This document shows positions 56,101 through 64,000 of a DNA stretch of 64,000 nucleotides, piece by piece; within the stretch, counting starts at the first letter, position 1, and each line of letters begins with the position of its first letter. The stretch lies in assembly GCA_035041965.1 (NCBI GenBank), contig JAPYMA010000437.1, positions 26,196 to 90,195 on the forward strand. Reading direction: 5' to 3'. The notes under the pieces were generated by a model, which did no database searches, was not told where the DNA came from, and saw only the letters and a program-made list of their open reading frames with translations. The position numbers and the translations under genes are program-made. Source of the stretch: Anisakis pegreffii. Taxonomy: Eukaryota > Nematoda > Chromadorea > Rhabditida > Anisakidae.

Positions 56101-56968
56101 AGCAAGAGTAGTTTGGAGGTTGCACTATTCATCCTTAGAAAACAGCCGTGAAAATCCCAGCAACTGGATTCAGAAAAAAATAGTACAAATCACTTTACGT
56201 GATTTTCTGAAGACAACAGTCTCCTCATTACAGCCAGTTGTTTGTTTCTTTTCAAGAAATGTTGATAAGAGTCAGAAAGTTATTGAAATACTGCACTGGA
56301 CATGTCAGATTACTTTTTTTGCAGGCATGCGCTAAAAAGGCGATGTATATATTGGATGGTTTATTTTGTTTTTGAAGGAATCTTACCAACAAAATATCGT
56401 ACGCTTAGTGGCCAACAAGTGGCACTGATTTCACTACATAGCATTCAATATGCGTTGTACATAACATCTCTGTTATTTTCCAAGAGCGTGTCATTGAAGA
56501 ATGATTCAAATGATAATAATAATAAGAATTCAACTCTGATTAACTGCAAGAAATGATAAAATCTCCTTGAATCATATTCATGAAATGTACTGAAAAAGTG
56601 GTCCTCATGATTTTGCCCTACGTGCTCCTCTTTAGCTTTTATTAGACGAATCGATTCTTGATGATCAAACAAGTATTCTGATAACATTATTGGACAGCTG
56701 TGGAAGAATTTGGAAAAAGAATCAGTCAACAGTGATTCAAAAACTTCCTCAATTCCATCGAGTTCCTCTAAAGAATTTCTGTAAGTTCCTCTATAAGAAT
56801 ATTTAGCTCATCGAGTTCCTCTCCAAGGTAAAATTTCTCCCATAAGAACCACTTCACCAGAGGGAAGAACATGCTGACATAAATGGTTAAAAAATCAATT
56901 AACTCACCAAAAGTGGATACTGTGAATAGTAGTAGATGCAGCACCACACAAATTGTGAACTGCTGCAT
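47170..56968 (-). CDS. Gene copy C: secreted PAN / repeat / multi-TSP1 protein
   Basis: Exons on the minus strand: 56968-56908, 55359-55277, 55101-54969, 54509-54427, 54185-54038, 53899-53828, 53613-53214, 52727-52601, 52150-51382, 51183-50995, 50801-50722, 50464-50335, 50045-49905, 49498-49358, 49221-49073, 48559-48401, 48245-48119, 47762-47357, 47278-47170. They total 3507 nt in one frame (1168 residues). Domain order is as in copy B: signal peptide, PAN/Apple, first TSP1, long VSG segment, Gln/Cys exon, 28-residue repeats about 390-600, eight TSP1s 626-997, Pro-rich linker. The terminal donor that B uses is gone, so the last exon reads to its own stop after LLKSVCKN, and the Cys-tail exon (CADNVACVEVCKKK, stop at 47048) is left unjoined. 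Exon 2 is three codons shorter than in A and B. Function inferred only. Confidence 0.82.
48119..51183 (-). other. TSP1 exon array of gene C
   Basis: The eight TSP1 repeats match those of gene B one for one, with few changes (for example KKARRREC for KKTRRREC). The introns are also close to identical, including a 74-codon frame at 48952-48730 that is shared only because the DNA is duplicated. Confidence 0.9.
51540..52040 (-). repeat. 84-bp bipartite tandem repeat encoding a 28-residue unit (gene C)
   Basis: The unit joins QQTQPGQIVGGQIG and QQIVSPAVHTIGIH, the same 14+14 design as gene A though diverged in sequence. About six units are present, fewer than in A. Confidence 0.93.
53285..53540 (-). 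repeat. VSG-triplet repeat, gene C exon 7
   Basis: Longest of the three copies; it encodes GVSGVSGMSGVSGVSG many times with a higher-order 36-base pattern. It lies between GGLGGSVV and the PYPPLPYSHP end of the exon. Confidence 0.9.
55900..56560 (-). repeat. Intron 1 dispersed segment of gene C
   Basis: It matches 42330-42905 and parts of intron 1 of A and B. The stretch around 56370-56460 and its counterpart at 42410-42330 both read KYRT-SGQQV-LISL in one frame, with synonymous and conservative changes. Confidence 0.6.
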
Positions 56969-57085
56969 CCTGACGTAGATTGCTGATTCTGCAACAGTGT
57001 GAGGAATATTATCAATTCGTTGCTTTTAAATAGTCGACCGATCCTGTGAAAGTCATTGTTGCAACTTCGCCTCTAACTGTAATCA
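56969..57085 (-). promoter_or_regulatory. Conserved promoter block of gene C
   Basis: On the gene strand it reads CAGTTAGAGGCG, then GGTCGACTATTTAAAAGCA (box at 57030-57021), then CCTCACACTGTTGCAGAATC to the ATG at 56968. It is closest to copy A. Confidence 0.6.
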
Positions 57086-57089
57086 TGTT

Positions 57090-58260
57090 TTTCGCACGTA
57101 GGATGTTAATTAATGCTTACAAATTAGTGCTGAAATGTTGAATAGTAGTTTAATTGAACGCATAGAGTACGATTAATGTTCCTTTCTCGATTGAACACAC
57201 AATGATTTTGAATTCATTTTTAATTTTCTTATCACAAAGTCGACGGCGGTTTTCATTCGCAATGAAAAACACTACTCGATGTGCTCATTAATCAAATGTT
57301 TTTTGTAATTTATGATCACTATCCAATTGCTGTTTTTGCAAATCCAAAATAGCTTTGCGTAGGATGCGATCTTATGGTATTTGCAATTTCTTAGAATTCT
57401 TATGTGAAACTTTAATGAGAGCTTGCCGCCTTTTTTGACTCTTTCTGCTTTTAGTTTTTATCTAGCTCCCATTCCGCATCCGCTTGATATTACCGATATG
57501 TTTCCAAAATCAGAACGATGGGCTGTAAAGGGTCAGTTCAACGAGTGAAATGTCGTCCTCTGCTGCAAGGGCCAAAAAACCGATCTGACGCTGGCCATAC
57601 TTTTCAGAACGCTGATTTGTGGATAAAACACTGAAGGTGACTCAATTACAACGTGTGCTAAAAATTCAGGTAAAAATAATTGTTAAGTAATTACTTCAAT
57701 TACGTAGGCCAACTTTCAACCCTGCTTATCGCTAGTCGTCGAATCGTTGCTCAAGTAGGGCCATCCAAAATCTTAAATGTGAGTTTTCATCGGAGCGAGG
57801 TTTCTTCCTAGTAGCGAATCTGCACACTCTTTCACTTCCCTCAATTCAGTGGCTGTAACTAGTGAAATCTCTATTCCACGTTTTTGGAAACCGTTCCACT
57901 CTGTTGAGCATTGTTCGATTCTATTCCTGGGAATAGAACACGTTAACTGCAGTAGAGATATCACTAATTGCAAGTGCGGAATGAAATTAAGATCGAGAGT
58001 GTATCAGTGTATCAGTAACAGTGTATCACTATCGAAACATCGTTTCGTTCGAAATTTGGTGTGTTCTGTTCAAATGCCCCTTTCAAGTAACTGCTCTTAT
58101 TGCATGCCATATTACCAAACATTTTGGAATAAGTGTGCATCACGATGATGCAAAAATTGCACAAAAAAGTTTGTTCTCCGTTCATTGGAATACCGGTCGA
58201 TACTAATGACCAAGCGAAAATTTAATTTCGGCACAGCAGCGAATCGAGCGTTCGTTCTCG
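57090..58260 (-). repeat. Duplicated upstream flank of gene C
   Basis: It is the inverse of 8330-9790 and 24250-26330. It contains the second MITE copy at 57860-57966 (TAGTGAAATCTCTA to TAGAGATATCACTA). No gene is seen. Confidence 0.75.
57860..57966. mobile_element. MITE-like insertion in the C flank
   Basis: Same position and ends as the A element at 8620-8780, but about 54 bp shorter inside. It is absent from the B flank. Confidence 0.7.
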
Positions 58261-60030
58261 TTGTTCGGTTTTTCGACTTATTTCCGTCACGTTTTTGATG
58301 CACCGAGCAAAAACGATTGATTTTCCGCAGACGTTCGTAGCAACTTAACATCATTCAGAGCTACACGAGCCACCCGAACTTTTCATTAGAGCAGTAAGAG
58401 CTCATTGCCACTGAACGTCTCCTTTTGTTTTTTTTTGGTTCCAATGCTTTGGGCTAAACGGAAATGATGTATCTTTGTTGAGAAAGCAATCCCCTTAAAA
58501 CTTAAACGAAACATGTTTCAAATGAGCCATCTCGTGCAAACCCCTCCTGCAAAATTTTCCTATCGTTCAAGAGCTGATTCATTCATTGAATCTCATTATT
58601 ATATGAAATGACATGTTTTGCAATGAAGCATTTCTGCCTTTTATGTCAAACATTTTTGCAAACCTCCTGAGGAACGTACACTTCTTTAAAAAATACTATG
58701 TCAGTATTCACACCCCACAAGCGCTATGCAAATTGCCGGCGTTGTCTAAAACACAGTTCCAGATTTCGAGCGGTGGGTGGGAATTCCATTTGTAATAGTT
58801 TTGATTGAATCTCTCCAGAACTGTGTAAAATGATAAATGTGAATCATTGCTGCATTTTGGTGCGAAGGATCCGAAAGAAGAAAATAGCAATGTACACCCA
58901 CTGCGGTGAATTTGCATGCTCAAGATTTGTTTGGATTGCCCCAAAATTATGGGTATAGTTTTCCCGTTGCTTCAAAAGTCACAGAAAACACAACTGAACA
59001 GCGAGTAGATACGTTAATTTACTGCTTTACTCAAAAGCTCGGGAGATTTGCGCCAGCTCAAAATAATAGATCTGGCTGAAATTTTGTGTGAAGGTTTTGA
59101 ACAAACACGAGCCAGAATTGAATGAAGCATCAGAAATCCGTGATAAGCGCCTTCTTTGCATCATTCCACTATTCGTACTTATTTCAGGTGTTTTTGAATT
59201 TTGCAGCACAACAAACAACCTATGTTACACAGGCTCCAGTGAGGTAATAAAGCGATTGGAACAGTTTCATCCATTGCTATGAACATGATGGCAATAAAAA
59301 GCATAAATAATGGGCGCATTAACGCAGACATGTCGTCACAAACATCCGTTACAAACAAAAAATCAGCATTGAATTTTTTCGTACCATTTCTCTTGTCCAG
59401 TCGAACAGCAAATTAATGCCATCGCATCCGGGAGTGTCTTAGTTAAACATATCTTGTTTCACTTCTCCTTCTCTCCTTCAGAATACCTCTCTACCCTCAC
59501 TTTTTTTTTAAACGCAAACTCCGAAAAATTAATTTCACTACATTATATGTTCGTTCATTAAGCCTGAAGTTTTTTCGACCAATGTTCATAGTTCGGGTTC
59601 GTTCACCACCTGTTCCAGTGCATTTCAACAAGAAATCAATCACTGAAGAGGGATTATCTAAAAAGATTTTAATCAAATACAACTTTGCTCATAAATTTTA
59701 TAATGAAAAGTGAAGTTTCATAAATTAATCCAAACATTTATGGTTTAAACAAGATTGTCGAAAATAATAAAAACCATTTTAGACGCAAACATCTCAGAAT
59801 GTAAAAGTGATCCACAGATCCGAATACCATCATCAAACAGATAACGTAAAATAACTTTACAACATTCGTTCAACATACTCGGCCCAGCTCAACTTACTAA
59901 AAAGTTTACCAATTTGCCATATCATATTCAGCACAAGAACTTGACGACTTAATTATCGTAGAGACAGCAAAATGTTGAATGAGGATCACCTTTCTCTGCA
60001 TAAATTCGTATCAAGCATTTTTTTCACATT
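58260..60030 (-). repeat. Outer duplicated flank, C side
   Basis: It is the inverse of parts of 21390-24240 and of 43330-44900, with landmarks such as AACTTCAGGCTTAATGAACG in the gene orientation. The frame 59682-59497 and its counterpart at 44306-44124 arise from this duplication and show no domain. Confidence 0.7.
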
Positions 60031-63000
60031 TTCTGTCGTGAAAAGCAATTTTGTTGTTTGTAGTATTGAAAATAAGCAATAAGCGAGTTTAGTACGTTGT
60101 AGGAAACGAATAAATTTCGGAAGATACTAAATTAGAGAGTTCCTGGCAAATCATTACATTCACATCATTAGGCATTCGATTCGTTTGTTGAAATCGCTTT
60201 GTTCGATTTTGTTATCGACACATACTGATGTTCATATTTCTGTTTGTAGACTGCAGTGGACGCATTCACTGAAGAATGGATTCGTTAATTATAGCCGAAA
60301 TACCGCATCTTCAACAGTCTCATTACAATTTCCTCCAATTTCTTTTTTATTTAATTCATTCCGGGATATGATGCATGGAATAACATTCGTAATACTGCCC
60401 ATATACAATAATCGTTTCCAGTCGTTTTCAGTTATCTTAGCAAACTGATAGCGTTGGTTGCCAAGTTCATACATTCAGTTGTTGCAATCAGTTTCTGGCT
60501 AATTCATTGAATCGATTATGAAAATGAATGTTAATGAAGCAAATATAATCGATGAAGTGCGGAAAAATAATATAGATCATGCAAAACTTGCAGTCGCTAC
60601 AAAAATCATACGTAGCTTATTAATATTTCCGTTTTTTTTTGAACGAGCTAACTTGCGATAGATTGTTCTTGGAACGATTTCATCAGACCCGTGGTCACTC
60701 AATAAATATTTTTGAGCACCTATATCATTTTTTTCTCTCTTACTGCTCAAACCAAGTGCTTTCCGTGTTGTTGAGCCAGCTTATTCCAAGAGATTGATCT
60801 TGAGAACGTTTCTCATTATTACCGTGTTATCGTTTATTACAGCATCGAATGGTTGCAGTCATTTAACAAAAACTCAAAAACAAACAAAAAATTGAACATT
60901 GAAGCAATCAAATGTCAAAATAACAACTTGAATGACTCATTCACTCACATTCTCCAACTCAGAAATGCCCAACAGAATATTGCATTAAAAAAGCATCAAA
61001 CAGGTGTGTCATCGGAACAATTAACTTGTAATATGCGAATGAATGAAGTGCAAAGAGACAAACGAACAAAGGTTAAAAGGTCATTAGGCTAAGTTATTAA
61101 TTATGCGCTGAGTGATTATGCAATGGAATGAACAATTGAATGAGTGAAAATAAAGAGGCATCACTACGAATATGGTGATGTGGTTTGTGGATGCCGAATT
61201 GCAGCTTTGATTATGCCGATATTATGATGACATTGCGCAATACAACCACTGTATTCTTCATTCATATTCAACGAATAGACACCGTTTATTTATTATAACA
61301 CCTTTCACTCTTTTGTGTTCGTCGTTCATTATCGTATAACACTTCCTTCCGTTTTGACAATGAATTACGATGCGGCGTTAATACACGAAAAACATCTCAT
61401 GACCAGCGATGCCGAGATGGAACCGTCGCCAGAGACGAATTTCTTAAACATTCGGAGATGGAGCTGGAGCTGAAACCAAATGTTCAGGACTGTGGAGCTG
61501 TAGCCGGAGCTGAGTTAACTTTTCACATTCGTGCATCAGCACTCAAGGCTGTGCTCTATGTAGTATAATGTCAAAATTGTGCGATTCGATTCCATTTTGA
61601 TCCAGACTCATTTTTAATGATTGATTTCATTAATTCAGTTAGCTCAATCATGAAAAGCTCGGCGTTCGTTGAGTTGACGGAGATTTATTCGAAGCATTGA
61701 ACAACATCGTTGAACGTCGAGTTATGATATCGATGTTACTAGTTTCCCCTGAAATAGGTGACATGTTGTTGAGGTGTCATGAAGAATTCCACAGTTCCTG
61801 TGACACAATGGATGGACTGCTGCATAAACTGGTGCAAAAGTGTCGTTGAGAAATATATGCTGCTGAAGAGAAATGAAAGTTTCGTACTATACAAACGAAA
61901 CGATTAAGAACTGACATTTTGAGTCATTAACATTACTTCAACAGCTCAGTTGTTCTTCAAATAGATAACTAAACTAAAAAAGAGTCTAAGTATAAGTAAA
62001 CTAACTAACTGAGGAAAATAAACTGCTATTTGAAGTTAGAAATGAAATTTGCCGTTGAAATTCGGTATGATCATCTATCGCAGGCATGCATTGCTCTTAG
62101 TTCTCTGTTTGAAATATCACTTTCATTGTCGGAAATGATTGCGTTTTTTTGGATTTGGCAGGGATGAGTGAAACAAGATTTGGCTGATAAATAGAGGAAC
62201 ATCTGTTGCGAACTGAAGATCATATCAAATGCTGTCTAAATATACGTTCTTGAATGGCGTAGTTGACTGAGAAATTTCAGCGTTTCGTATGCAGGAATGA
62301 ACATATGTTCTGAAGGTTGTCACAGCTAGCGTTTAATTGGAATTGGCGATGTGCATTTTGAATGGAAGAAGTCATTGTTTCATAAATGATTAAAATTTCA
62401 TTATTACAACAGCACTTATTCGACGATCGTTCGAATGCAAATTAATCAGTGTTTTTTGCCTAATTCATTCCACTCAATAAATGATTCATTATATTTTGAT
62501 ATTTATCAGTTTCGCCTAACATTTTCATTAATATGGCGCCTTTTATTTGCCAACAATAAAGATTAACACTCAAGGTGCTGAATAGTGAAAATGAAATAAT
62601 AAATTGATAACGAATACCAATGGAAAATGTAGAAGCAATTTGAAATCACGATCATTAGATGAGCCTGGTTCCAATCGAAGATCGTCCGAAATAACGCTGA
62701 TTGGCATATATTCCTTGAGTCTTGATTGACCACTTCTCTTCGGATGTTTTGAAAAGTAAAATCAGTGCAAATAGGAAAGCACATGATGAGCAGCGCATGG
62801 ATAGAACAGTGACAAATATGATCATAACGAGAGCAGAGGCAATAATTGTGGTAATAATAATAACGACAATAATGGTAGCAGTAGTAATAATGGATTTTTT
62901 CCTGAATGCTAGTGAATTGAAGTGAATGACAAAAGAAGTGTGACATTAAACTGTATTGAAGTATTCCTTGAAGCATAATTACTTCTCACTGCAATGATAC

Positions 63001-64000
63001 TCGATGGAATGCGTTTTCATAAGCGAACTTCTTCCCATCCAATTCGCTCCCACGCGTTCCTGTCCACTAATGCCTTCAAGTGAAACTTATCACCCGTTTG
63101 GGAACGGCCATCGCACTTATTCATTCCACATTCACTACATCGACCAGCTCATTCATTTACCAACGGAAATTGCGTGCACATATGACTATATCTTCGTAAA
63201 CAATTTCGATGAAGAGTGCCCTCTCCCCTTCACAATCGTCTCCTTTTCGTGTAAGTATCATTTCATTTCTTAATTCCACTCAAAAAACCATTTTACAATT
63301 TAGAAACGAGTCAAAAAACAATTCCAGCTCATTGACCTCTTCCGTGAACAATTCTCAATCATTGTGCACATTTTAAAGCTGATTGATGCGGCTATCGCAG
63401 AAAATTACTGAAGCACTCGTAAACTTTTACTGCCTCAACTGTCTTTTATCGAACAAAGTTTTGCGAATGATCAGGTTATTCGTATTATCAGATGTTGACA
63501 GGTCGGTCTCAAATCCCACCGAATGGCTTCAGTTCTAGTGACCAAGTGATTGTATGCCTTCGAACTTAGTGAAATAATGAATTCAATTTTCGTGCGAACA
63601 ATCAACCGGGAATGAGCATCGCTAATCAAATGATATCTTATTAATAAGACGTCAATGAGAGATTGTTAAAGCGGTATGAAATTTAATGATTGGTTGATTG
63701 CAAATGGCATACATATTAACATGCACAATGATGATATTATTATCGTGTTTTAATATGCAATAATAATTCGTAATAAATTGAAACTGGAGATGGGATGAGT
63801 TTTTGTGCTATAATGCAATGAGAACGAAGTAAAACCGCATAAATAATATAACTACGCAGTCAGCACACCATTTCAATAATCTAACCCTTACCGCAATTCC
63901 CAGTTGCACGCTTATCGCTCAATGCGACATCATTTTTGCGTGCACGATTTCATTGTTTCCCTTATTCGATGCGAATCACCGGAAAGCACTTCGATATCAC
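60031..64000. other. No recognisable gene
   Basis: AT-rich DNA without a credible exon. The frames 60853-61092 (plus) and 62976-62563 (minus) are low-complexity or unsupported. Near 61445-61520, GGAGATGGAGCTGGAGCTG and GGAGCTGTAGCCGGAGCTG are a short purine-rich repeat. The frame 63004-63273 has no domain I know. Confidence 0.5.

Noticed and set aside
62563..62976. 137-codon minus frame rich in Tyr, His and Cys
   Set aside because: Low-complexity codon runs (TATTATTAC type), no domain, no splice or promoter support.

Overview
The window looks like AT-rich nuclear DNA of an animal, most likely a nematode. Genes are split by GT-AG introns, DNA transposons are common (hAT, Merlin, foldback MITEs), and a short interstitial array matches the nematode telomere unit TTAGGC. 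Nothing bacterial or viral is needed to explain it. The species cannot be named from sequence alone.

Layout. (1) 0.2-3.7 kb, minus strand: N-terminal half of a mitochondrial trifunctional-protein alpha subunit (HADHA-like), running off the left edge and carrying a 90-bp tandem repeat in an intron. (2) 4.7-6.3 kb: a hAT transposon with terminal repeats, an 8-bp target duplication and the last two exons of its transposase. (3) 7-60 kb: the main content, three copies of one multi-exon gene for a large secreted modular protein, each inside a longer duplicated segment. Copy A is 9911-16972 (+), copy B 26447-37894 (+), copy C 56968-47170 (-). A and B are tandem; B and C converge tail to tail across about 9 kb of transposon-rich spacer. 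(4) 17.1-26 kb and 37.9-47 kb: spacers with MITEs, a 567-bp inverted repeat, GC-rich foldback islands, a degraded hAT gene and fragments of the duplicated flank. (5) 60-64 kb: no gene recognised.

The spliced models keep one reading frame through 8 (A), 19 (B) and 18 (C) introns, which is the strongest evidence that they are real. The shared order is signal peptide, six-cysteine PAN/Apple-like domain split over three exons, one thrombospondin type 1 (TSP1) repeat split over two exons, a VSG-triplet low-complexity segment, a Gln/Cys-rich exon, and a large tandem-repeat exon. B and C then have eight more TSP1 repeats, mostly one exon each, a Pro-rich linker and a degenerate last TSP1. Cys-rich tails end A and B. 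A lacks the whole TSP1 array: its repeat exon runs directly into the Cys tail.

The repeat exon has turned over between copies. A and C use a 28-residue unit made of two 14-residue halves; B uses an 18-residue unit. Introns are almost identical between A and B at the 5' end and between B and C at the 3' end, so the cluster looks like a mosaic from recent duplication or gene conversion. A conserved upstream block with a TTTAAAA-type box lies about 55-60 bp before each start codon. The products are probably secreted adhesive or matrix-like proteins; that role is inferred from domains only.
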